Assembly: GCA_002869185.1 (NCBI GenBank)
Contig: PKTN01000001.1
Span: 682,001-746,000, forward strand
Direction: 5' to 3'
DNA from: Denitrovibrio sp.
GTDB lineage: Bacteria; Chrysiogenota; Deferribacteres; Deferribacterales; Geovibrionaceae
Length of the DNA stretch: 64,000 bases
Every line of letters starts with the position of its first letter. The first letter of the stretch is position 1. The translations under genes and the position numbers were made by a program. The notes under the pieces are model-generated. The model saw only the letters and a program-made list of their open reading frames with translations, did not search any database and had not been told where the DNA came from. Positions 1 through 7,004 of the stretch are shown one piece after another.

Positions 1-448
1 TTATATTATTACGGAAAGTCCCCCCTGTTGCCAAAACATCATCTAGATATATCCAATTACGTTTTCCATCTTTTTGAGTACATTTTGAAAAATCATAGCT
101 ATACTCTTTCTCTATTACTTCTCTGATAAACCCTAGAAAAACTCCTTGGCTTTTTCCCGCAGGCTGACAATCCATTAGATATGTTTGATCTAAAAGCTCT
201 TGAACAGAGGTACAATTATAATCTTTTGCTAAAACGTCTAAAGTACTTTTTAATATACTAAGAGTATGTTGTTTTGACAAATAGCATTCTGGTAATAAAT
301 GCAATAATTCAGTTAGTAAGAATTCCCTATCATTTTCATCAAACTGGTTTACCCATCGTGCAATATGATTCTCATTAATTGTAACAAAAAGGTCATCCTC
401 TCTGTAATCTTTTATTATTTTGAGAATGTTAGTAATAAGCTCATTCAT
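1..448 (-). CDS. Phosphoribosyltransferase-like protein, partial (runs off left edge)
   Basis: This frame is absent from the ORF track because its 3' end lies outside the window. It opens with MNELITNILKII and stays open to base 1, about 149 codons. The start ATG follows AGGTGG at normal spacing. The first 120 residues are helical and show no domain I know. The visible end reads WIYLDDVLATGGTF, which matches the PRPP-binding loop of type I phosphoribosyltransferases (two acidic residues followed by a TGGT-like turn). Family knowledge: PRTase-like domains of this type occur as effector or modifier modules in bacterial conflict systems, often beside helicases and nucleases. The neighbours here (nuclease-like ORF, resolvase) suit that, but the C-terminal half is not visible, so the role is inferred. 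Confidence 0.6.
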   Translation of the reverse strand, partial: MNELITNILKIIKDYREDDLFVTINENHIARWVNQFDENDREFLLTELLHLLPECYLSKQHTLSILKSTLDVLAKDYNCTSVQELLDQTYLMDCQPAGKSQGVFLGFIREVIEKEYSYDFSKCTQKDGKRNWIYLDDVLATGGTFRNNI

Positions 449-583
449 CGCTACACCACCTATATTTTTTCACTTAACATAATAATTGATGTTTACAGTA
501 TTTGCAATAGGTGTAACCAGGTGCTGATTTCTAAATAATTATAATAAACTACTAATCCAATTAATAAGTCTTGTCATAATAAA

Positions 584-761
584 ATACCTCATAACCGTCC
601 TGCTGACTCAAATGATTTTGCAATTGATGTAGTATTTACAGCTTTCCTGTGAAGTATAGTAATCTCCTCTAACATGGTATCGAGATTACCGGACTGGCTA
701 CCTTTGGGTCTGCAGAGCTTTTTACACTCAGATTTTTTCTGGCTAGTGCCTCTTTAGCTCG
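584..761 (-). pseudogene. Decayed C-terminal fragment of a serine resolvase
   Basis: This stretch aligns by eye with the 3' third of the intact resolvase gene at 1343..1936. Shared blocks include cctcata-ccgtc, gtatttaca, ggactggct, ccttt-ggtct and gcctctttt/agctcg, in the same order and orientation. It covers the linker and C-terminal helix-turn-helix, with indels and no usable reading frame. It lies just downstream of the 770..1270 ORF, so that ORF is bracketed by two related resolvase tails. This suggests an insertion or duplication event followed by decay of one copy. The rest of 449..769 shows nothing else I can name. Confidence 0.75.
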
Positions 762-769
762 ACATGAAA

Positions 770-1270
770 TTAAATTTTGCCGAAATAAATTACGCCTCGC
801 ACGCCATTAACAAAGTGAAATTCTTTTTGTTCAATACGTTTTACCTTTGATTCGATTTTACTAATATGTTTCTGCCATAGTTTATTTGAACTCTTAGGCA
901 ACGGAAAAACAATAAACATTACAGCTTTATTTGTATAGTCACTGTTATTGTTTAGTCCTTTGATATCTTTCAAGATACTTTTCATATTATCAGTAATTGG
1001 CCTAGTCTTAGGAATTACATTTTCAGTAGGATAATTTGTATTAGGTGTTTTTAGTTCTATCGCAAAATCATCTATTACAATATCTATCCAATTTTTTTCA
1101 GGAGTAATCTCACTATGTGCAAAATTAGAAAATGAGGTACAAAGCTCAACCTTCATCCACCCTTCAAACTTTGCTCTATTTTTAACAAAAAATTCCAAAC
1201 CTTTATTTTCTTCAAGCTTGGGTATAAAATCTTTACAAACCATATCCCATATTTCATCAAAGCCTGCCAT
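770..1270 (-). CDS. Hypothetical protein, possible PD-(D/E)XK nuclease
   Basis: The 166-residue protein has no family I recognise with certainty. It contains WIDIVIDDFAIELKT near residues 62-76: an acidic residue at the end of one strand followed by E-L-K on the next, which resembles the D...(D/E)XK core of restriction-like nucleases. A helix with KVELC lies before it, where such folds carry a conserved Glu. The C-terminus (FHFVNGVRGVIYFGKI) looks like closing beta strands. No signal peptide or membrane segment is seen. Its start at MAGFDEIWD has GGAGCAACTT upstream. It sits between an intact resolvase and a resolvase fragment and beside a PRTase-like gene, so a defence or conflict role is plausible but unproven. 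Confidence 0.5.
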   Translation of the reverse strand: MAGFDEIWDMVCKDFIPKLEENKGLEFFVKNRAKFEGWMKVELCTSFSNFAHSEITPEKNWIDIVIDDFAIELKTPNTNYPTENVIPKTRPITDNMKSILKDIKGLNNNSDYTNKAVMFIVFPLPKSSNKLWQKHISKIESKVKRIEQKEFHFVNGVRGVIYFGKI

Positions 1271-1342
1271 AAGTTGCTCCTATTATTTATCTCTCGACTA
1301 CCTATAAAAAACTACATGGTATTAAAAGTAAGAGCAATGGTT

Positions 1343-1936
1343 TTATAACCTCCGGCTTTTTATGAAATGCCTCATAGCCGTCTGACTCACATCGAATATC
1401 TTGGCTATTGAGGTCGTATTTACACCTTTGCTGTGTAGTGTGCGGATCTCCTCGATTTTCGAATCAAGCTTACTGGACTGGCTGCCTTTAGGTCTACCGA
1501 GCTTTTGACCTTCAGCCTTGCGTCTGGCAAGAGCCTCTTTTGTTCGGGAGGAGATAAGCTCACGCTCCAGTTCAGAGGCCAGAGAGAAAGCGAAAGTCAG
1601 AACCTTTGAATTGATGTCATTCCTCAGCACATGGTCATTCTTGACTATATGAACCTCAACATCCTTTGATATGCAAATAGAGAAAATCTCGAAAACTTCA
1701 AGCATGGATCTGCCAAGTCGAGACATCTCAGTAACTATCATCTTATCACCGGCTTCTAGCTTCTCTATTACGTCAGCCAGTCTCCTGTGCTTCCACGACT
1801 TCTTTCCGGATACGGTCTCCTCTATAAACTGTGCCGCTCCCAGCCCCTTCTCAGTGAGATAGGAGGACACAGTATACGTCTGATTCTTCGCATCCTGTTT
1901 GTCGGTAGACACCCGAATATATGCGTAAACAGCCAT
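1343..1936 (-). CDS. Serine recombinase, resolvase/invertase family
   Basis: The 197-residue protein has the full small serine recombinase architecture. The N-terminal catalytic domain begins MAVYAYIRVSTDKQ with the nucleophile at Ser10. The conserved MSRLGRS motif follows near residues 70-76, and a long dimer helix includes LASELERELISSRTKEALARRKAEG. The GRPKGS hinge leads to a C-terminal helix-turn-helix (KGVNTTSIAKIFDVSQTAMRHFIKSRRL). Length and domains match Tn3-type resolvases and DNA invertases. It catalyses site-specific recombination through a 5'-phosphoserine intermediate. It ends the cassette 2815-1343 and starts two bases after the 1939..2466 gene, so it is probably co-transcribed. 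A decayed relative lies at 584..761. Confidence 0.93.
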   Translation of the reverse strand: MAVYAYIRVSTDKQDAKNQTYTVSSYLTEKGLGAAQFIEETVSGKKSWKHRRLADVIEKLEAGDKMIVTEMSRLGRSMLEVFEIFSICISKDVEVHIVKNDHVLRNDINSKVLTFAFSLASELERELISSRTKEALARRKAEGQKLGRPKGSQSSKLDSKIEEIRTLHSKGVNTTSIAKIFDVSQTAMRHFIKSRRL

Positions 1937-1938
1937 AA

Positions 1939-2466
1939 TTACAGCCAGTAGTCACAATAACCGAGAAGGTTTCTAAGAGCCCCTGCAGCAATACGGCAAT
2001 GACACTTGTCCATGTATGACTTCTTCAAGCCTTTACCATAGTCGATGCATAAAACCATTACATCGTTCCGCTTCTCTGCTGAAAATGTAAATGCCTCGTG
2101 CCTATATACGCGTTCAACATTCATACTGTTCCCGATAAAACTCTCAAGAACAGACAAAAGATTAACTGCATGCGCAGGGCTTATATAATAATCACTAGAG
2201 TTGTCAGCATGCGTAATACCTGTGAACTGAGGTCTTACACGAGTTTTAACCACAGCTATATTTACAGGTTTAACATAGCTACCATCTTCTTCGAATATTT
2301 TTTTATCGTGGTACCTATACCTTTCATAGACTTCTGCATAAAGCTCATCGCAGATTTTTATTGTTTTCAAATCTTCGCTACAGGTATCAACATTCCTGTA
2401 TAGCATACTGGAGTATTCTCGGTAATCCTTTACTGACTCTCTCATATTATGCAGTTGAAAAAGCAT
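1939..2466 (-). CDS. Hypothetical protein in resolvase cassette
   Basis: I do not recognise this 175-residue protein. It is soluble by composition, with no signal peptide or transmembrane segment, and mixes helices at the N-terminus (RESVKDYREYSSMLYRN) with strands in the middle. The C-terminal part has CHCRIAAGALRNLLGYCDYWL, a Cys-rich helix. The ATG at 2466 follows GGAGG with 7-base spacing, a strong ribosome site overlapping the end of the upstream gene. The stop is two bases before the resolvase start, so the three genes 2815 to 1343 look like one operon. A role tied to a mobile element (accessory or regulator) is only inference. Confidence 0.6.
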   Translation of the reverse strand: MLFQLHNMRESVKDYREYSSMLYRNVDTCSEDLKTIKICDELYAEVYERYRYHDKKIFEEDGSYVKPVNIAVVKTRVRPQFTGITHADNSSDYYISPAHAVNLLSVLESFIGNSMNVERVYRHEAFTFSAEKRNDVMVLCIDYGKGLKKSYMDKCHCRIAAGALRNLLGYCDYWL

Positions 2467-2467
2467 C

Positions 2468-2815
2468 TTAAACCTCCATTGTTACTTTTTTTATAATGTT
2501 TGAAATCATTTTTTGTTCTTCTGGGTCCTTTTCAGATTGCTTCTTTAGCAGAAAAACGAGTTCCTGCCTAGTAAGCTTTTCAGAATCAATAAGCTCTGAT
2601 AAAACGCCAGACATATTGCGGTTTTCATTTCTGAACCAAGCGACAGCTGATTTCAGATTTGCTGTTTTTTTAGAATACTTCTTTACCTCTTTATTCAGCC
2701 TATCTGATTTTTTGAGCTCGCTCTTAAGATCAATACTTAAAATGCCAGCAGCCATACCTGTGACAAGACAGATAAAGAACAAAAAGATGATTGCTCCCGC
2801 AAGATACATTATCAT
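2468..2815 (-). CDS. Small membrane-anchored coiled-coil protein
   Basis: The protein begins with one hydrophobic segment (MYLAGAIIFLFFICLVTGMAAGIL). A basic, heptad-like helix rich in Lys, Ser and Leu follows (SELKKSDRLNKEVKKYSKKTANLKSAV). I choose ATG 2815, not the track's TTG at 2821, because GGAGG lies 7 bases before this ATG and only one base before the TTG. The stop overlaps the ribosome-binding site of the next gene (GGAGGTTTAAGATG), so translation is coupled. No family is recognised. The layout, an inner-membrane anchor with a cytoplasmic coiled coil, suggests a scaffolding or sensor role in the cassette, but nothing more can be said. Confidence 0.55.
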   Translation of the reverse strand: MIMYLAGAIIFLFFICLVTGMAAGILSIDLKSELKKSDRLNKEVKKYSKKTANLKSAVAWFRNENRNMSGVLSELIDSEKLTRQELVFLLKKQSEKDPEEQKMISNIIKKVTMEV

Positions 2816-2857
2816 TTCCAAACCTCCATTTCAGTATATTAATGCTTTATTTTTTAT

Positions 2858-2886
2858 AGTATAATATACATGATTATATTTTTCAA
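2858..2886 (-). promoter_or_regulatory. Sigma70-type promoter for the 2815-1343 cassette
   Basis: On the minus strand TTGAAA (2886-2881) and TATACT (2863-2858) are separated by exactly 17 bases. The predicted start of transcription is about 40 bases before the first gene of the cassette. Confidence 0.65.
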
Positions 2887-2962
2887 TAGTTTTATGTTTT
2901 ACAATATCTTGGGTAATTCTATATATTTAAACTAAACAGATAAAAACAAGGCAACATAACGC

Positions 2963-2992
2963 TTGACATGCGCCAAAATATGCGCATATTAT
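2963..2992 (+). promoter_or_regulatory. Near-consensus sigma70 promoter with TGCGC dyad in the spacer
   Basis: TTGACA (2963-2968) and TATTAT (2987-2992) are 18 bases apart. The whole spacer, 2969-2986, reads TGCGCCAAAATATGCGCA, an imperfect dyad with TGCGC and GCGCA arms. A protein bound there would cover the promoter, so this looks like an operator. It fires away from the minus-strand cassette toward the interrupted ORF at 3229..3954. Confidence 0.65.
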
Positions 2993-3228
2993 TAAGCATA
3001 ATTTCATATTAATCATTTCGATTTATCGTAGTCAGCAGCTTGTTCTGCTTCCGTACTCTTTCGGTGCAAAAGAAACCTTTCCCTTTGCTCTTTCGCGGGT
3101 GGAGGGCATCTCTTCATATTTGTTGTTGGGAGATATGTTCCGAAAGAAGTGACGTGTCTTCTCAAAAAAGCATGGTGGTACTCAACACAGTTACCTGGCG
3201 AGGCAATTAAAACGCAAAGGAGATTATT

Positions 3229-3954
3229 TTGATACTTTTCAAAGAAGCTTTTTACTGCGAACAAGGTGAGTTCTGCAAAATGAAGGCAGAAGAGCTTAGT
3301 AAGATTGATGTTATGCTGAAGGCTAAAACAATGGATCTATGGGATGAGACTAAAGAATTTCGCCTAAGTCCTTTTGTGAGAAAGAATGAATACTGATTTA
3401 TATCTTTAGTCCGTAATTTCAGAGGTCCTGCTGAGGGACATAATGACTCTGATGCGCATGAGCAAAGAGTTTCTGACCTGCATGATATGTTAATATCAGA
3501 GTCATACCGATTTATCATAGCAAACAAATATGACACTTCGGTGTCCAGTGTTATAACTCTTGCGGATACTGATGGCTATTTCTGGGATCAGTTTATTTTC
3601 AGAGACTACAGTTATAGTATTAATCTTGCACATGACATATTTGGCATGTCTCCATCCTGCAGCACTTCAGAGGCAAATCCATATATCGCTGTGGAAGTAA
3701 TAGATAAAGTTATGCCAAGTGAAGAAACATTTTTACACATGCTTGAGGCAACTGAGAATCTGCCGTGCATGATTTGTTTTGATGTTGTGTCAACACCTGG
3801 TGCCTTCTTGGAAATAAACGAGGAGAAATGCTACTGTAAGCCAAAGTACTTTATATACGATGGATCACTATGGAAAGACAATTTACGTCTTGATTGTGAT
3901 ACTGGAACTGCCGTTAAAGAAGTGTTCATTAATGAACTTTCTTCACTGTCTTGA
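3229..3954 (+). pseudogene. Unknown ORF interrupted by one in-frame TGA
   Basis: The track shows only the 155-aa part from 3487. The same frame is open from 3211 to 3954 except for a single TGA at 3394-3396. A TTG at 3229 lies 7 bases after AAGGAG, giving 55 codons (ILFKEAFYCEQGEFCKMKAEEL... to RKNEY), then TGA, then FISLVRNFRGPAEGHNDSD... to the end. I do not recognise the protein; it is acidic, Cys-containing and without a signal peptide. The continuous frame on both sides argues for one gene of about 241 codons that was broken recently, or that reads through TGA. The segment 3010-3228 before it has short open stretches but no convincing start and looks decayed. Confidence 0.5.
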
Positions 3955-4029
3955 AGATCATATGTGATACGAGTAAAGCATGTCTTTTTGCCTTTAAATA
4001 AGGGATTATGTATTTAATACACACAGATG

Positions 4030-4054
4030 CTTACATACACTGTAAGAGCTTTTT
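4030..4054 (+). terminator. Rho-independent terminator
   Basis: CTTACA-TACAC-TGTAAG forms a perfect six-base stem, followed by AGCTTTTTC. It lies 75 bases after the 3954 stop and ends the plus-strand unit before the convergent hipA. Confidence 0.65.
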
Positions 4055-5275
4055 CTAAAGACTGGATAGCCTTGAAATCCTTTTACCGATGATTTGGATA
4101 ATATCTTTTTGTATATCGTTAGGTGGAATTTTGTATATATCAGACGTGACAATAGCTTCAGATATCTGACTTATGTGCTTCCTCAGGGCTGTATATCTTA
4201 TGTCAACGTCATCGCAGAACTGTTTCCAGTTGCCTGCTGTCACACTTTCAGGGTTAAACTCGCCGCCGACAGACATAGCCAGTTTTTTAGATATGCCTTT
4301 ATACACAGTCGTACATACCAGGTCATAAAAAGGCGCAAGCTGAGGGCGACCTTTCATCTCTGGCGGATAGAGCAGTGAGATATTCTTAGCGTGTGCGTCC
4401 GCATTTCCTATAAGGAAGTTGAAAATAAACCATCTGACGAGAAGTATCTTGTCCGCTGCAGGTTGTTTTGACACCTCAGTTATCAACTTAACGCAGTCTG
4501 AAAAGCCAGAACCGCTATCTGACTCGTATTTTACGTGGTAGGCATACCCGAGCGCTTGACAAAAGTCTTCCTGATGCAGACGGCAGATTTTGCCCTCATT
4601 TAAATATCTGTCGTACCTCTCTATAAAAAGAGCTGACACCTGCCCTACTTTCCTGATCTCAGTATTGCAAACAGGAAGCCCGCAAGCCTTCGCAAGTTTA
4701 TTGCAAAACAGTTCATTTGCTGGCAACCCTTCAAAATTAGGAGTGAAAGGTTTGATTATATGGGTACTTGGCGAGTTACCGAGCGGTAGGTATAGTTTTT
4801 CATTTTCGATCTTGATGGATGTCTTTGCCTGAGCACCTGCCAGAGAGAGGCGATACATGTCATTGTCTTCCACTGGCGAAGTCTGATCTAGCTTTTCAAT
4901 CAGCCTAAGAATATCATTATCATTGAGAAGTTTATATTTACTATCAGTGCCTTGTAGGTTAGAATCAGAAGTAATCACGATAGCTCCGGCACATTCTCCG
5001 CCGAAACGTTTGAGGAGTCCGAACGTATTTTCAGATGATATTTTGGTGGCTCTGGAGATTATCTTTCTCTGCTCGCCTTCAGGAAGAAGATTTTCAAAGA
5101 ATATCCGTGCCTCAGTCCCTTCGAACAGTTTCTCCTTTATAGGCAAAATGAGCGACAGACCATTCAGGCTATATGCTTCGTCATACTCAAAAAGCATATC
5201 AACGCCTGTATTTATAAGGTTTCCGGCTTTGAGATACTCGCCTTTTACCTCAATGAAAACGTTAATTGATTCCAT
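4055..5275 (-). CDS. hipA: HipA-family serine/threonine kinase toxin
   Basis: The 406-residue protein has the HipA N-terminal subdomain (VFIEVKGEYLKAGNL..., LLPEGEQRKII) and the kinase core. The Gly-rich loop region reads RLSLAGAQAKTSI, matching the E. coli SVAGAQEKT segment with its regulatory autophosphorylated serine. The catalytic motif is IGNADAHAKN, and the metal-binding Asp is in PFYDLVCT. Family knowledge: HipA phosphorylates glutamyl-tRNA synthetase or related targets, halting translation and favouring persistence, and is neutralised by HipB. All key residues are present, so it is likely active. It starts within the hipB stop (TAATG overlap), which indicates strict coupling. It is slightly shorter than E. 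coli HipA (about 440 aa). Confidence 0.94.
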   Translation of the reverse strand: MESINVFIEVKGEYLKAGNLINTGVDMLFEYDEAYSLNGLSLILPIKEKLFEGTEARIFFENLLPEGEQRKIISRATKISSENTFGLLKRFGGECAGAIVITSDSNLQGTDSKYKLLNDNDILRLIEKLDQTSPVEDNDMYRLSLAGAQAKTSIKIENEKLYLPLGNSPSTHIIKPFTPNFEGLPANELFCNKLAKACGLPVCNTEIRKVGQVSALFIERYDRYLNEGKICRLHQEDFCQALGYAYHVKYESDSGSGFSDCVKLITEVSKQPAADKILLVRWFIFNFLIGNADAHAKNISLLYPPEMKGRPQLAPFYDLVCTTVYKGISKKLAMSVGGEFNPESVTAGNWKQFCDDVDIRYTALRKHISQISEAIVTSDIYKIPPNDIQKDIIQIIGKRISRLSSL

Positions 5276-5487
5276 TATTCATCACCAATGTAAATGGAGA
5301 GCCCTGCATATTTCAGTAGCTTGAGCACTTTATCAATCTGCGCAGTAGATTTGCCACGCTCCACTTCGGAGACTATGCGATTCCCCACCCCTGCTGCCTC
5401 AGCAAATTCTTTCTGATTAAGCCCCTGCTCTTCCCTCTTCTGCCTGAGCAGTTGCCCGATCTCTTCAATGTCTGATATTTTTTTCAT
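5275..5487 (-). CDS. hipB: HipB-type antitoxin, XRE helix-turn-helix
   Basis: The protein is a 70-residue Cro/CI-type helix-turn-helix: LRQKREEQGLNQKEFAEAAGVGNRIVSEVERGKSTAQIDKVLKLLKYAGLSI. The helices Q-K-E-F-A-E-A-A-G-V and R-I-V-S-E-V-E-R-G are the DNA-binding pair. It overlaps hipA by one base. Family knowledge: HipB dimers bind inverted repeats in their own promoter and hold HipA inactive. Two dyads lie directly upstream (5491..5508 and 5541..5557), consistent with autoregulation. Length is typical for short HipB proteins. Confidence 0.92.
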   Translation of the reverse strand: MKKISDIEEIGQLLRQKREEQGLNQKEFAEAAGVGNRIVSEVERGKSTAQIDKVLKLLKYAGLSIYIGDE

Positions 5488-5490
5488 ATT

Positions 5491-5508
5491 AGTTACCCTA
5501 CAGTAACT
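5491..5508 (-). promoter_or_regulatory. HipB operator 1 (dyad)
   Basis: AGTTAC-CCTACA-GTAACT is a perfect six-base inverted repeat, three bases before the hipB start codon. It overlaps the downstream edge of a likely -10 (TATAGT on the minus strand; -35 TTGATT, 16-base spacer). Confidence 0.7.
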
Positions 5509-5540
5509 ATAACAGCAAAATCCAAAAAATCAAGCATCCA

Positions 5541-5557
5541 ATTACCGAAAGGTAACT
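5541..5557 (-). promoter_or_regulatory. HipB operator 2 (dyad)
   Basis: On the minus strand this is AGTTACC-TTTC-GGTAAT. It shares the GTTACC/GGTAA half-site with operator 1 and lies about 50 bases from it (centre to centre), upstream of the putative -35. Two sites bracketing the promoter fit the known HipB-HipA co-repression with DNA bending. Confidence 0.65.
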
Positions 5558-5566
5558 GACTTAGTT

Positions 5567-5594
5567 TTTAATTAGTGATGTGTCCCCATATTTT
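5567..5594 (+). repeat. 28-bp terminal inverted repeat, left copy
   Basis: TTTAATTAGTGATGTGTCCC, followed by CATATTTT, matches the right copy (6989..7016, read on the minus strand) at 26 of 28 positions. Both copies point inward, bounding a segment of 1.45 kb with two or three small genes. Confidence 0.7.
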
Positions 5595-5754
5595 TTAAAG
5601 AGATCATTTCCGAAGAGCTAGGATTTGATCAAAAATCAAAAGTATTGGGCTTTGCAACACAAGCTCAGTAAACCCTTTAAGGACAGAGGGTGCAACTTTG
5701 CAGTGTGGGTCTCTTTAGGCTCACGCTGCATTTAGATTATCAAAGAGATATGAA

Positions 5755-5985
5755 ATGGGAGACAGAATATTTATCGCATACATATGCAAAAACTGCGGAC
5801 ACAAGGGATTTAAGCATGCCGGTGATTGGGAAGAGCATAAGCGGGAATATATTGACATATTGGCAACTTACAGATACATTTCAAAGAGAGGAGGAGTTAA
5901 TGAGAAAAACTATAATTTTAACAATGCTTATACTCACAATAACAGCGACTGCAAATGCAGCAATGATTGGGATTCTGCTCGATAA
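5755..5985 (+). CDS. Doubtful small ORF with zinc-ribbon-like CxxC
   Basis: The 76-residue frame begins MGDRIFIAYICKNCGHKGFKHAGDWEEHKREY, with one CxxC and a His-containing helix, loosely like a zinc finger. Its second half overlaps the signal-peptide gene at 5900 in another frame and becomes Asn-rich, so only the first 50 residues look protein-like. The ribosome site is weak (AAAGAG). It may be a short real gene or the remains of one; I keep it with low confidence. Confidence 0.3.
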   Translation: MGDRIFIAYICKNCGHKGFKHAGDWEEHKREYIDILATYRYISKRGGVNEKNYNFNNAYTHNNSDCKCSNDWDSAR

Positions 5986-6214
5986 TGGTCTAAGGCAGAT
6001 TCATAATACTCAGTATATACTCCGTATTAACGCTTTTCCATCTGGGAATTCTGAGATTATTTCAATCGCCTATGATAAAAGTGATTTTACAAAAATTCGT
6101 TGCGCATACAAAAACGATCGTCCTAATCCGATAGTTTCTAAAATTCTTAATGCATTAATGAGTGAAAATAGTATTTTTATCAATGCTCGAGGTGAATGTA
6201 AAAGAGTAGACTAA
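5900..6214 (+). CDS. Small secreted protein of unknown function
   Basis: The ORF track starts this frame at 5690, but the likely start is the ATG at 5900. It follows a strong GAGGAGG and opens a clear signal peptide (MRKTIILTMLILTITATANAA). The mature part of about 85 residues is MIGILLDNGLRQIHNTQYILRINAFPSGNSEIISIAYDKSDFTKIRC..., a small beta-rich domain with two Cys (IRC and RGEC) that could form a disulfide. No family is recognised. The next gene starts two bases after the stop, so the two exported proteins are co-expressed. The upstream part of the track ORF has no protein-like features. Confidence 0.6.
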   Translation: MRKTIILTMLILTITATANAAMIGILLDNGLRQIHNTQYILRINAFPSGNSEIISIAYDKSDFTKIRCAYKNDRPNPIVSKILNALMSENSIFINARGECKRVD

Positions 6215-6216
6215 TT

Positions 6217-6768
6217 ATGAAAACACTTTTTATTATAATATTTATATCCTTAACTTTAATAAATTCATATGCAGAAGACAGGTTTATTGTTAGTAATAAA
6301 ACTGTCTATGATACAAAAACAAACTTAATGTGGATGCAGGCTCCATGTTGCCTATATGACTATCCCGATGTAAGTAATAAAGGCAATACTAATAAAGAGG
6401 CTCTCGAAATAATTGAAAATTTAAACAATGGTCAATACAATAAATGTAATCTCTCAGGATATACAAACTGGAGATTGCCCAGTGGTAATGAATTTTCAAT
6501 CTTAGTCGACAAGCACTATGATCATCCTGCTTTATCAAGTAATACTCCTTTTAAATGTGTTAGTTTTTCTATTAGTTACTGGACAGCATATAAAAGTACA
6601 ATGAATACCAGAGATGGCACATCTTATTATAGAGGGAGGTTTGAGTTTAGATACGGTAACGATGAAGGTGGGAGAATAACCCACAGTAGAAAAAATAATG
6701 GAAATAAGAATTATTATAAAAGTAAAGGTCATGTATTTTTACTTTGGCTTGTAAGAGACACAAAATAA
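6217..6768 (+). CDS. Secreted DUF1566 (Lcl C-terminal-like) domain protein
   Basis: The signal peptide MKTLFIIIFISLTLINSYA is followed by a single DUF1566 domain: YDTKTNLMWMQ near residue 30, GYTNWRLPSGNEFSILVDK near residue 80, and a C-terminal YKSKGHVFLLWLVRDTK. The pattern 'T-L-M-W' then 'W-R-L-P-(T/S)-x-x-E' is the hallmark of this family, which occurs in surface or adhesin-like proteins (Legionella Lcl) and many secreted proteins of unknown role. Extra Cys (CCLYD, CNLSG, FKCVS) suggest disulfides. It is paired with the small secreted protein before it and lies inside the inverted-repeat segment. Confidence 0.78.
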   Translation: MKTLFIIIFISLTLINSYAEDRFIVSNKTVYDTKTNLMWMQAPCCLYDYPDVSNKGNTNKEALEIIENLNNGQYNKCNLSGYTNWRLPSGNEFSILVDKHYDHPALSSNTPFKCVSFSISYWTAYKSTMNTRDGTSYYRGRFEFRYGNDEGGRITHSRKNNGNKNYYKSKGHVFLLWLVRDTK

Positions 6769-6776
6769 CAATAAGA

Positions 6777-7004
6777 TTATGAGTGATATGTCGAAATATG
6801 TGGCTGATCACTTCTCATTAATGCCAAAAGCAAGTACGGCACAACTACAGCATCAAACCCAAACCCTATAAACGGCACAGAGAACGACGGCATAAAAGGA
6901 ACAATATTTACAACCCTGAGAACTGAAAACATAAGAGCGTAAAACAGTAGAAGGCTGAAAATCAGTTCTGTATTTCTTAAAATCTGGGAAAATCTGGGGA
7001 CAGA
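6777..7004 (-). pseudogene. Membrane protein fragment, possibly FtsW/RodA C-terminus
   Basis: No start codon is usable, but the minus strand is open for 76 codons after a TGA at 7005. It reads ...ELIFSLLLFYALMFSVLRVVNIVPFMPSFSVPFIGFGFDAVVVPYLLLALMRS, then a stop. The order 'N-(I/V)-x-P-x-x-P-x-x-x-V-P-F-I-G-F-G' resembles the last helices of SEDS proteins, where NxGxxPxxGxPLPFxSYGG is typical. The match is loose. It is either a truncated cell-wall glycosyltransferase relative or an unrelated membrane fragment. It abuts the right inverted repeat, whose bases form its first codons. Confidence 0.35.

Noticed and set aside
3140-3250. KHGG...YLARQLKR-like stretch recalling phage replication proteins
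   Set aside because: It is short, lacks a start and is out of frame with the 3229 ORF; the likeness is too weak.
3013-3536. ORFs of 83 and 94 aa on the minus strand
   Set aside because: They lie opposite the open plus-strand frame, have improbable composition and no ribosome sites.
5690-5899. Upstream part of the 174-aa track ORF
   Set aside because: The signal peptide and GAGGAGG point to the ATG at 5900; the upstream residues look random.
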